Shown piece after piece: positions 31,956-40,213 of a DNA stretch of 64,000 nucleotides. Where the stretch lies: the NCBI GenBank assembly GCA_029265815.1, contig JAJUGU010000007.1, positions 41,061-105,060 of the forward strand, read 5' to 3'. The stretch comes from Anaerolineaceae bacterium (GTDB taxonomy: Bacteria > Chloroflexota > Anaerolineae > Anaerolineales > Anaerolineaceae). The notes below the pieces were generated by a model. The model made no database searches. It was not told the origin of the DNA and saw nothing but the letters and a program-made list of their open reading frames with translations. Numbering within the stretch: the stretch's first letter is position 1; the number at the start of each line of letters is the position of its first letter. A program made the translations under genes and the position numbers.

Positions 31956-33341
31956 TTATCTTCCGTATTTTGCAAAGTGCGGTGCGAAGATGACTTCTGG
32001 GTCGGGGATGTTGGCGGGAATGGGATATGCCACCCAGGTCACATTCAAGAAGTGCTTGATGTTGATGTTTTCTGTGGTGATATTACCCCCCCAGGTTCCG
32101 CAACCCAGGGTCATGGTGAAGGGCATGCCGTTTTCCCAATCTCCACTGTTGCCAACGCTCTGAGCCTGCCTTACCATCATACGGCTTACCTTGGCTTTAA
32201 GAGCGAGTTCCATAATATGATCTTCATTAACAGAATGGATGCCGCAGGAGTGGCCATAACCGCTGAACCCCGTGATGTCAATCACCATTTGTACTGCCTT
32301 TTCGAAATCTTTGTATTTCCACAGTGTCAGAACCGGTGAGAGTTTTTCGGCTGAGAACATATCTTCGGGTCCGATATGTTCGCCCATTACCATGATGAAT
32401 TTTGTACCTTCTGGAACGGTAATGCCGGCTTCAGCAGCTATTGTTTTTACACTCTTGCAAATGATCTTTCCGCTCAAGTGAGTTCCATCGGGCCACATGG
32501 CTGCTTTTAACTTGGCTCGGTCTTCACCGGTCACCAGGTATCCACCCTGTTTTTTCAATTCCACTAGAAGGTTATCGAAAACGCTTTCATGAATAATGAT
32601 GTTGTTTTCAGCAGAGCAAGAGGTGGCATTGTCAAATGTTTTCCCCTTAAAAATCTTCATGGCAGTAGTGGGTAGATCGGCGGTTTCATCGACGATCACG
32701 GTTGCGTTACCGGCGCCAACGCCATATGCGGGTTTACCGCTGCTGTATGCAGGTTTGACCACGCCTGCGCCGCCTGTGGCTAATACCAGGTCAACTTTGC
32801 TCATTAATTCCTGTGAAAGGTCGAGTGTGGGTTCTTCAATGTATTGAACCAGATCCTCGGGAGCCCCAACTTTTTTCAGCCCTTTGCGCATTTCTTCACA
32901 GATGGTTGCACATGTCTTTTTGGCTTTCGGGTGAGGGGAAAAGATGATTGCGTTGCGGGCTTTGAGTGCCATTAAACCATTACAGGGCATTGTAGAAGAG
33001 GCGTTGGTCATGGGGGTTATGGCACCAATCACACCAACTGGTTTGGCAATCTTAACGAGACCGAGTTCAGGCACTCTTTCGATCACGCCTACGGTTTTTA
33101 CGTCTTTCAGATCACGTAGCACACCGAGAGTCTTCTTCTGATGTTTCACAACCTTGTCTTCGTAGACACCCAGACCAGTTTCATCGACAGCAAGGCGGGC
33201 TACTGTTTCGGCAGTTTTGCGTTTATACGATTCCCAGCCGACGGATAACACCATTTCATCCACTTTTTCTTGCGGCCAATATTCGATCACTTTCTGAGCT
33301 TCTTTTGCCCGCTGTAACATCCTGTCTAACATCTCAGTCAT
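31956..33341 (-). CDS. CoA-acylating aldehyde dehydrogenase (SauS/EutE-like)
   Basis: 461 residues. Motifs: GVIGAITPMTNASSTMPCN, VDLVLATGGAGVVKPAYSSG, GVGAGNATVIVDETAD and the catalytic-type cysteine in KTFDNATSCSAENN (Cys about 242). The ending GCGTWGGNITTENINIKHF is typical of the acylating group that includes sulfoacetaldehyde dehydrogenase and acetaldehyde dehydrogenase. It lacks the C-terminal tag of the microcompartment enzyme at 10257, so it is cytosolic. It follows an omega-aminotransferase gene by 44 bp and would turn the semialdehyde product of that enzyme into an acyl-CoA. Confidence 0.9.
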   Translation of the reverse strand: MTEMLDRMLQRAKEAQKVIEYWPQEKVDEMVLSVGWESYKRKTAETVARLAVDETGLGVYEDKVVKHQKKTLGVLRDLKDVKTVGVIERVPELGLVKIAKPVGVIGAITPMTNASSTMPCNGLMALKARNAIIFSPHPKAKKTCATICEEMRKGLKKVGAPEDLVQYIEEPTLDLSQELMSKVDLVLATGGAGVVKPAYSSGKPAYGVGAGNATVIVDETADLPTTAMKIFKGKTFDNATSCSAENNIIIHESVFDNLLVELKKQGGYLVTGEDRAKLKAAMWPDGTHLSGKIICKSVKTIAAEAGITVPEGTKFIMVMGEHIGPEDMFSAEKLSPVLTLWKYKDFEKAVQMVIDITGFSGYGHSCGIHSVNEDHIMELALKAKVSRMMVRQAQSVGNSGDWENGMPFTMTLGCGTWGGNITTENINIKHFLNVTWVAYPIPANIPDPEVIFAPHFAKYGR

Positions 33342-33385
33342 TTTTCTACTCCATTCTTTTTGTTGATCTGTTTATTTTCCCATCA

Positions 33386-34660
33386 CTACCTGGTAGCAGC
33401 TGCAAGGGATGATTCAAAAATATTCAAAGCTTCATCCATTTGCTCCTGGGTGACCACCAGCGGTGGAATCCAGCGAATTGTGTTATCCCAGGGTCCCGCA
33501 GTCAGCAGCATCATGTTGCGATCTGCACATTCGTGTTGCACTGCTTTTGTGGTCTTTTTGTCAGGGTTGCCACTGGCATCGCGGAATTCAGACCCGATCA
33601 TCAGACCTCGTCCACGAACCTCAGCGATTTGAGGATACTTTTCTTGCAACCGTTTGAGTCCAGCAGTCAACTGGGCACCGCGTTCCTGGGCGTTTTCGAT
33701 CATTTTTTCTTCTTTCATGGCCTGAATTGTTGCCACACCGGCTGCAGCCGCTACTGCATTTCCGCCATATGTTCCGCCGTGTGAACCCGGGATCCACTTT
33801 GCCATCAATTCCATACGGCTGATCACACCTGATATAGGCATACCTGAAGCCAACCCCTTAGCCACAGTTACCACATCTGGCTCGATGTCAAAATGCTGGT
33901 GACCGAACCACTTACCGGTGCGGCCAAAACCTGATTGCACTTCGTCTACAACCAAGAGTATATCGTTTTTTCGGGTAAATTCCCGCAGTCCCTTCATAAA
34001 TGATACCGGGGGCACAACATATCCACCTTCGCCGAGGATTGGTTCAATGAAAACAGCCGCTGTTTCCTTTGCTGAAGTTTGAGTGGCAAGGAGCAGTTCC
34101 AGTTCATCGAGGCACCACTGGCCTGTCTTCTCATCATCCCAACCGTATCGCAGAGAATATGGATATGGCGCTACATAGACACCGGTCATAAGAGGAGAAT
34201 ATCCAACTTTGTAACTATTCTTGGAGGTGGTCATGGCCATGGTCGCATTGGTCCGCCCATGAAAACTACCCTGGAAGACGATCACATTTGGTTTTCCAGT
34301 AGCATGCCGAACGAGTTTCAGCGCTCCTTCTAATGCTTCTGCTCCGGAATTACTGAAGAAGTACCCGTCCAAAGATTCTGGCATGATGGTTCTTAACTCA
34401 GCAACAAGCTCAAGCATAGGTTTATGGGTTACCAGGTTAGCCTGACCGTGAATAAGCAATCCCGCCTGGTTGCGGATGGCTTCGACCACCCTGGGGTGGC
34501 AGTGACCGGTGTTGGTGACGCCAATACCGCAGGTGAAATCGAGGATTTTTCTGCCGTCAGTAGCGTAGAGATAACAACCTTCGGCGTGATCCACGATCAC
34601 ATCCGAGTAATGTGTCCATACTGGAGAGAGATGTTTAAAATTATCCTGATAATCGATCAT
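33386..34660 (-). CDS. Class III (GabT-like) omega-aminotransferase
   Basis: 424 residues, PLP enzyme. Visible: GIGVTNTGHCHPRVVEAI, FFSNSGAEALEGALKLVRHAT, FQGSFHGRTNATMAMT, cofactor aspartate in LLVVDEVQSGFGRTGKW and Schiff-base lysine in VVTVAKGLASGMPISGVI. It would remove a terminal amino group from an omega-amino acid or diamine. The gene is upstream of, and probably cotranscribed with, the acylating aldehyde dehydrogenase. Start ATG 34660 follows AAGGA. The preferred amine (GABA, beta-alanine, taurine, 5-aminovalerate) cannot be read from sequence alone. Confidence 0.92.
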   Translation of the reverse strand: MIDYQDNFKHLSPVWTHYSDVIVDHAEGCYLYATDGRKILDFTCGIGVTNTGHCHPRVVEAIRNQAGLLIHGQANLVTHKPMLELVAELRTIMPESLDGYFFSNSGAEALEGALKLVRHATGKPNVIVFQGSFHGRTNATMAMTTSKNSYKVGYSPLMTGVYVAPYPYSLRYGWDDEKTGQWCLDELELLLATQTSAKETAAVFIEPILGEGGYVVPPVSFMKGLREFTRKNDILLVVDEVQSGFGRTGKWFGHQHFDIEPDVVTVAKGLASGMPISGVISRMELMAKWIPGSHGGTYGGNAVAAAAGVATIQAMKEEKMIENAQERGAQLTAGLKRLQEKYPQIAEVRGRGLMIGSEFRDASGNPDKKTTKAVQHECADRNMMLLTAGPWDNTIRWIPPLVVTQEQMDEALNIFESSLAAATR

Positions 34661-35016
34661 ACGAATCGTCCTTAATCTGAAGTGTTTTTATGCATCGATT
34701 CTCTATTGTAGTATTACATCCAAATTAATGTCATTGATTTCGGGTTGCTTGTTTATCAGTGACACAGAGTAAGCATTTCCATTAATGGGGCGAGGTTTGA
34801 GCAATAAGGTTTTTGGTATTCTTGCAACCATGTCTGTCAGTGACGATGAGATTGAAATGGACCCTCTTTACTAATAGAACCTAATGCGTCGAAAATAAAT
34901 AAATCTCTTTCTTAAGAATCAGGTACAGTGAGTTCCCTGAAACCGATTTGCGTATTGAATGAACGACTTCTCGGCTCAGGGAACTCCACCTGTCTACAAC
35001 GATTCGTCTTAAGCTG
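34661..35016. other. 356-bp intergenic region with long inverted repeat
   Basis: The left part is the leader and promoter region of the leftward aminotransferase gene; I find no convincing -35/-10 pair. It holds a TCAGTGAC repeated sequence (near 34757 and 34838) and GGTTGC/GCAACC 80 bp apart. The right part contains the inverted repeat listed separately. No gene is visible. Confidence 0.4.
34920..34992 (-). terminator. Long-loop inverted repeat after the saccharopine-dehydrogenase-like gene
   Basis: GAGTTCCCTGA (34930-34940) and TCAGGGAACTC (34976-34986) are perfectly complementary over 11 bp with a 35-nt loop. Outer CAGGT (34920-34924) and ACCTG (34988-34992) extend the pairing. It lies 25 bp after the stop codon. 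There is no T-tract, so it may be a 3'-end stabiliser or a protein site. Confidence 0.5.
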
Positions 35017-36222
35017 TTACCACTCCTTGATGCCCCATGGGAAGCCAAACTCGGCCATTAAATCCATGAATGGTACTGGATCGAAGAATTCGGGACCTTC
35101 CACGCCGGTGGCTTTCCATATACCTTTAGACAGCAGTTCCATGCCGATCACTGCGTTGAATGCGGTTTGGGTCACGACCACCTGGCAGCCGAACTTCTTC
35201 ATGCTTTCTTTGTTATCGGCAACCTGGTAGAGATAGACATTCTTCTCTTTGCCATCCTTTTTGCCTTTGACCCAAGTTCCGGCGCAGGTTTTTCCTTCCA
35301 TAAGAGGTCCGAGATGCGCCGGGTCAGGTAAACAAGCGGCCACAACGTCGCGAGGAGCAACCTCTACTTTACCCACCTTAATGGGTTCTTTGTTATCCAG
35401 CCCGAGTAGATGCAATGTTTTCAGAATGCCGATGAATTCGTCACCGAGACCATATTTGAAGGTTACGCGGTTGCACTTAATATAGCGCGGCACGAGTAGG
35501 ACTTCTTCATGCTCTACATTCACACATTCCACCGGTCCGATCCCTTCTGGAAATTCGAAAACTTCCTTTTCAGAGAAGGGTTCCGTCGTGTACCACTTCT
35601 TGCCCTTTTCCCAGATGACTGGCGGATTCAAACATTCCTCGATCGTAGTCCAGATTGAAAAATTGGGGGCAAAATCGTAACCCTTTACGATGAGATTGGC
35701 TCCGTCACGAACGTTGACTTCATCGATTTCGTCGAACAGGTGTGTGGCGGCATACTTGGCAAAAACATCAGCCATGCCCGGTTCAACACCGAGACCCAGC
35801 AGCGCGAGAATACCCTTTTCCTTCCATTGTTTGGCGCGTTCGAATTGATAGTCTCCGAGTTTGATTCCGGTCTTCTTATACGGGGTTTTGGGATGCGGAT
35901 GCGATAGGGTCATGGCCATATCCATGTAATTACATCCAACATTATAGGCTGCGTCAAATATGGCTTCATTAAAACTTGGATCGCAGGCGTTCATAATGAG
36001 GTCAACTTTATACTTTTTGGCCATCTTTTCGATCATTTCCTGTTTGCGCGCGTCGATAAATTCAACAGGGAACCGCACAGGATCTTTGATCTTTGCCTGG
36101 ACTTCTTCAGCGCGTGCCTTGTTGTAATCAGCCAAAACCATCTTTTCCAGCCAGGGCCGCTTCGCTGCCATGACAGCAATTGCCTCACCAACGCCACCAA
36201 CACCGACAAGCAGTACCTTCAT
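35017..36222 (-). CDS. Saccharopine dehydrogenase-like NAD(P) oxidoreductase
   Basis: 401 residues. N-terminal Rossmann motif KVLLVGVGGVGEAIAVMAAK, then LADYNKARAEEVQ, NACDPSFNEAIFDAAYNVGCNYMDMA and GLGVEPGMADVFAKYAA, all typical of the saccharopine dehydrogenase/lysine 6-dehydrogenase/carboxynorspermidine dehydrogenase group. It would form or oxidise a secondary or primary amine of an amino acid with NAD(P). The gene follows an APC permease by 37 bp, suggesting use of an imported amino acid such as lysine or a polyamine precursor. Strong GGAGG ribosome binding site. Confidence 0.88.
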   Translation of the reverse strand: MKVLLVGVGGVGEAIAVMAAKRPWLEKMVLADYNKARAEEVQAKIKDPVRFPVEFIDARKQEMIEKMAKKYKVDLIMNACDPSFNEAIFDAAYNVGCNYMDMAMTLSHPHPKTPYKKTGIKLGDYQFERAKQWKEKGILALLGLGVEPGMADVFAKYAATHLFDEIDEVNVRDGANLIVKGYDFAPNFSIWTTIEECLNPPVIWEKGKKWYTTEPFSEKEVFEFPEGIGPVECVNVEHEEVLLVPRYIKCNRVTFKYGLGDEFIGILKTLHLLGLDNKEPIKVGKVEVAPRDVVAACLPDPAHLGPLMEGKTCAGTWVKGKKDGKEKNVYLYQVADNKESMKKFGCQVVVTQTAFNAVIGMELLSKGIWKATGVEGPEFFDPVPFMDLMAEFGFPWGIKEW

Positions 36223-36258
36223 ATTTTCCTCCAGGGTTTAATGATAATGATCACCGGA

Positions 36259-37854
36259 TTACTCAACTGTATCTAAAACATAAGGATCAACATCTGGAAT
36301 GTCTTTCTTAACCCATTTGCGGATCGGGAAGTAAAGAATTGCACCGATCGCCATCGCAATTAATCCCCAACCAATAGCGCCCTGCCATCCGTAATCGAGT
36401 ACCTGGCTGACAATTGCCAGCACAATGATGGTCAGCGGAGCGATGACGATGTAAATCAGCCCCCAGACACCGCCAGGGACGCGTTTTCGCGGCAGCTCAG
36501 GTCGTTTAATTCGTAGAGCAACGAGAGCAAATATCTCTGCCATTAAGACCAGCATATTCAGGAAGACATCGATGACCACCAGGTTCTGGAAGGCAGAAGT
36601 GGAAAATATCAGGTAAAACACACCACAGATCAGAATTGATACCCAGGGGGTACCGAATTTTGGATGGACTTTATTCAGCCAGGTAGGCATCATGCCGTCC
36701 TCTGCCATCGCGTATGGCACGCGGGTCCCTCCAAGTCCATTGCCAATAAACAACCCGATCATCGAGAAGATTGCAGAAATTCCGACGATTGCACCCAGGA
36801 AATATGAAAGCGGGCTGTCTTTACCGGCAACAGCATCTCCGATTCGGTGGGCGATGGTTGGAAATTCCCAGCCGGCATCGATGGAAGGATCGACACCCCA
36901 GCTCGTCATCTGTGCATCTGTGATCCCCTGTTCGTTCAGGATCGGTCCGATTCCGGCTCCAGTCTCGGCTTCTTCGATACCCCAGACCATGTATTGTCCA
37001 TCGGTTCCGGCGCCGCCATACAAACCGGCGACGGTTGGAATGGAATACGAGAGGATGGCTGCAATCAGCACAAGCACCATCGCGCGCGGATAGGTTTTCT
37101 TAGGGTTCTTGATCTCATCACCGGCTGCGGTTGGAAGTTCCCATCCCATGAAATTCCACATAGCAACATAAATGCCCACGCTTAGAGCGCCCAACAAGTT
37201 CTGACCGTTCACTTCGACCCCTCCGGTAAGGAACGGAATGTCGGTGGGGGTTCCGTTAACGATCCAGGAATAGAAACCAAAGATCGACATGATCACCAGA
37301 GGAATGATCATCAGAAGCCCAAGCCAGCTTGCGGTGAGGCCTGATAGTTTGGCACCGCGCATGTTCAGCAATGAAATAACAATGATCAAAACCGCGGCTA
37401 CCAGCCATGAAAGTAAGTCAGATGATACCTCCATGCCAAAGATGGTTGTGCCTTCTTCGAGCGCGGGGATAAAATAACTGAGATACCAGGCCGTCCATAC
37501 GGGGTAGATGGAGACATCGACCCATGAGACGACCCAGTTCATCCAGCCTGACATGAACCCTGCGAAAGGCCCAAACGCCTGTTTGACCCAGTGGTAATAT
37601 CCCCCTTCCACCGGCATCATGGATTGCATTTCACGCACCATAAGCATGTTGGGGATGCTGAACACCAGTGGCGTGATCACCATCAGGAGCAGCGCAAGCC
37701 CTGGACCCGATAGACCAACCATGGGTTCTGCACCAAACGCTCCCCCGCAGACTGTGAAATAGATCAGGCCAAAAAGAGGAAGGAGCGTCAGTTCTCTTTT
37801 GAGCTTTTTCTTTTCAGCCGCAACTAGCTTTCCCTTATCCATTTCTAGAGCCAT
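36259..37854 (-). CDS. APC-superfamily amino acid/polyamine permease
   Basis: About 531 residues, 12-14 membrane segments. Conserved APC pieces: LTLLPLFGLIYFTVCGGAFGAEPMVG at the first helix, MMPVEGGYYHWVKQAFGPF in helix 2-3, and NFMGWELPTAAGDEIKNPKKTYPRAM. An unusual loop of about 60 residues (EEAETGAGIGPILNEQGITD region) separates helices in the middle. I moved the start to ATG 37854, six bases after AAGGAG; the longest frame (37902) adds a 16-residue leader without a binding site. The following saccharopine-dehydrogenase-like gene is likely cotranscribed, and the Lrp regulator gene lies upstream. Confidence 0.9.
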   Translation of the reverse strand: MALEMDKGKLVAAEKKKLKRELTLLPLFGLIYFTVCGGAFGAEPMVGLSGPGLALLLMVITPLVFSIPNMLMVREMQSMMPVEGGYYHWVKQAFGPFAGFMSGWMNWVVSWVDVSIYPVWTAWYLSYFIPALEEGTTIFGMEVSSDLLSWLVAAVLIIVISLLNMRGAKLSGLTASWLGLLMIIPLVIMSIFGFYSWIVNGTPTDIPFLTGGVEVNGQNLLGALSVGIYVAMWNFMGWELPTAAGDEIKNPKKTYPRAMVLVLIAAILSYSIPTVAGLYGGAGTDGQYMVWGIEEAETGAGIGPILNEQGITDAQMTSWGVDPSIDAGWEFPTIAHRIGDAVAGKDSPLSYFLGAIVGISAIFSMIGLFIGNGLGGTRVPYAMAEDGMMPTWLNKVHPKFGTPWVSILICGVFYLIFSTSAFQNLVVIDVFLNMLVLMAEIFALVALRIKRPELPRKRVPGGVWGLIYIVIAPLTIIVLAIVSQVLDYGWQGAIGWGLIAMAIGAILYFPIRKWVKKDIPDVDPYVLDTVE

Positions 37855-37977
37855 AGAAATCTCCTTTTTAAACAGTATCAAGATTACTTGCAACGCTGCC
37901 AATCAAATCTGCAGCGAATGTTGCCTTGGTTCTAATACCGGTAAAGGATCTTCTACGCAATAAATTCGTTCAATAGG

Positions 37978-38457
37978 CTATTGCTTGTCTGAAACACAAT
38001 ATGAAGGGATATGCCAGATGTGGTCATCCTTGATTTTAATGGGCACAAAAGAGATATGAGTCTTTCTTACCCCGAGGATCTTGCCGACAACTTCGGTTAC
38101 AAAATTAAAGAGCTCGCTATTGTCGTGAGCGAAAACCTGGATACTGATATCTGTATCTCCGGTTGAGTAAGCGATATAGCTCACGGATTCATAACTTGAG
38201 AGGGTTTTTGCTATATCCAGAACCTGGGCTGGCTCAACTTCAATGAAGACATCGGCGCATACGGTTAAACCAAGGGCAGCGGCATTGACGTTTCCACGAA
38301 CCTGAATGACTTCATTCTTAATCAATCTATCAATTCGGTAGCGGACTGCGCGCTCGGAAATGTCGCCGATCTTTGCAGCGATTTTTGCACAGCTCATTCT
38401 ACCGTCTTCAATGAGTAAATCTGAAATCTTTTTATCGATCGCGTCTATTTTTATCAT
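37978..38457 (-). CDS. Lrp/AsnC-family regulator
   Basis: 159 residues: N-terminal HTH (IDAIDKKISDLLIEDGRMSC, then ISERAVRYRIDRLIKNEVI) and C-terminal RAM ligand-binding domain (VFIEVEPAQVLDIAKTLSSY, AYSTGDTDISIQVFAHD). Such regulators sense amino acids. It is divergent from the putrescine-aminotransferase-like gene and upstream of the amino acid permease, so it probably controls both. Confidence 0.92.
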   Translation of the reverse strand: MIKIDAIDKKISDLLIEDGRMSCAKIAAKIGDISERAVRYRIDRLIKNEVIQVRGNVNAAALGLTVCADVFIEVEPAQVLDIAKTLSSYESVSYIAYSTGDTDISIQVFAHDNSELFNFVTEVVGKILGVRKTHISFVPIKIKDDHIWHIPSYCVSDKQ

Positions 38458-38811
38458 GAATACCCTTTTTCATTTCCGAGATATACATATATTATAAATA
38501 AAATTTCCGAAAATACAATTATTTAGTCGTGATTAATCATTTTCTATAGCAATCATCAGTTATTGATCTTTTCCTCCTTTTCTGAAACGGAATTAAAACC
38601 ACATGAATATAGCCCAAAAATTCCTACTTGACAACAGAACTCATTTTCGCAATAATATTTTTGTGGGGAAATACGGCAATTTATCCCCAAAATTCCTGTA
38701 ATATCGGTATAAAACTTTATTGTAATGGGTGAAAACGGCAGTAATTCTGGCAAGTTGTGTTCCCTTTTAATCGATTCTTTTAAGAACCCATAACTGATTC
38801 AAGGAGGAGAA
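38458..38811 (+). promoter_or_regulatory. 354-bp lrp/aminotransferase intergenic region
   Basis: For the rightward gene: TTGACA (38628-38633), 17-bp spacer, AATAAT (38651-38656). Directly behind it lies an imperfect dyad, TGGGGAAAT and ATTTATCCCCA (38664-38672 and 38679-38689), a plausible regulator site around +5 to +30. The part next to lrp (38470-38540) is very AT-rich, as is usual for Lrp sites. A 120-nt leader precedes the aminotransferase start. No gene is seen. Confidence 0.5.
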
Positions 38812-40170
38812 ATGCCACAAGATTTACAGGATGCATTGTCTTATTCTGAACGATGGTTGGAACTCATCAAGAAACCAGAGGTCACCCAGGTTGAAGGAAA
38901 AGAGATCATTGAAGAGAGTAAGCAAAATTTTGCCGATTACTTCAACAAGAACTGGCTTGAATACCGCAAGTCTGTAACCGAAGCGGGTGATTGGGCTTGC
39001 GTCGAATGGAATGGCAGAGGCGCAATCTTTAAAGATATCCTCGGCCGCGAATATATCGATTGCCTGGGCGGTTATGGGATGATGGATCATGGCTGGAGTC
39101 ATCCGGATGTTGTTGCCGCAGTTGCTGCTCAGCTGCAGCGGACGCCTATGCCCAGCCAGGAATTGATCGATCCACTGCGTGGTGTGCTGGCGCGTATGAT
39201 GGCTGACATCACACCCGGAGACATTAAGTATTCATTCTTCTGCGCCAGTGGCACCGAAGCCATTGAGGGGGCGATCAAACTGGCAAAAATGTATACCAAG
39301 AAACCCGCATTCATCGTTGCCACGAAAGCGTTCCATGGTAAGACCATGGGCTCGCTTTCTATGATGGGTAAAGCCGATTACCGGCAGCCCCCCGGCCTGC
39401 TCTATGGAGGACCGGTCTATCACGTGCCCTATGGTGATGCAGCAGCGGTGGAACGGCAGCTTGATATTTGCGATCAGGTGGGTATCGGTGTAGCGGCTGT
39501 TCTGATGGAACCTATCCAGGGTGAAGCTGGTGCGATCGTTCCCCCCGATGATTTCTGGCCGCGCATTCGTAAGGCAACAAAAGACCACGGTGTGCTGCTG
39601 ATCGCTGATGAAGTGCAGACTGGTTTAGGCCGCACCGGCAAGTTATGGGGTGTGGATCACTGGGATGTTAAACCTGACATTATTGCGCTAGCCAAATCAC
39701 TGGGCGGCGGTGTGATGCCGATCAGCACCTTCTGTTCTACTGAAGAGATCTGGCAGTGCATGATGTACCCGAACCCGTTCATCCACACGACCACTACAGG
39801 CGGCGGAGCACTGGCCTGTTCGGCGGCTATTGCCTCGATCAATGTGGTATTAAAAGAAGATTTCCCGAAGCAAGCTGCTGAAAAAGGCGCGTACCTGATG
39901 CCAAAGCTTCAACTTCTGGCTCAGAAGTATTCCAATATTTACGACTATATTTCAGGTAAGGGCTTGCTCATTGGTCAGCATTTCAAGAATCCCGAAGTGG
40001 GGTACAAAGTAGCGGCAGGGTTGTTCAAACGAGGTGTACTGGTTGCTGGAACGCTGACCAGCGCTCACACCATTCGCATTGAACCGCCCATTGTTATTAC
40101 TTATGAACAGATAGATCAGGTGTTGAACCGGTTGGAAGATACATTGAAAGAAGTTAATGCATCAATTTAA
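38812..40170 (+). CDS. patA: Putrescine aminotransferase-like class III aminotransferase
   Basis: 452 residues. It follows E. coli PatA (YgjG) along its length: NWLEYRKSVTEAGDWACVEW, IDCLGGYGMMDHGWSHPDVV, PMPSQELIDPLRGVLA, SFFCASGTEAIEGAIKLAK, LLIADEVQTGLGRTGKLWG, Schiff-base lysine in IALAKSLGGGVMPI, and AHTIRIEPPIVITYEQ. It would convert putrescine (or cadaverine) plus 2-oxoglutarate to aminobutanal plus glutamate. The ATG follows AAGGAGG. It is in one transcript with an SSS symporter that would import the amine, and is divergent from the Lrp regulator. Confidence 0.88.
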   Translation: MPQDLQDALSYSERWLELIKKPEVTQVEGKEIIEESKQNFADYFNKNWLEYRKSVTEAGDWACVEWNGRGAIFKDILGREYIDCLGGYGMMDHGWSHPDVVAAVAAQLQRTPMPSQELIDPLRGVLARMMADITPGDIKYSFFCASGTEAIEGAIKLAKMYTKKPAFIVATKAFHGKTMGSLSMMGKADYRQPPGLLYGGPVYHVPYGDAAAVERQLDICDQVGIGVAAVLMEPIQGEAGAIVPPDDFWPRIRKATKDHGVLLIADEVQTGLGRTGKLWGVDHWDVKPDIIALAKSLGGGVMPISTFCSTEEIWQCMMYPNPFIHTTTTGGGALACSAAIASINVVLKEDFPKQAAEKGAYLMPKLQLLAQKYSNIYDYISGKGLLIGQHFKNPEVGYKVAAGLFKRGVLVAGTLTSAHTIRIEPPIVITYEQIDQVLNRLEDTLKEVNASI

Positions 40171-40213
40171 GTCCTCGCTTCATCTTTTATCCTAAGAATT
40201 AAGGAAGGGTCTG

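Noticed and set aside
34661..34916. Decayed gene in the intergenic region
   Set aside because: Only a 13-codon frame starting near 34830 is visible. There is no recognisable protein similarity on either strand.
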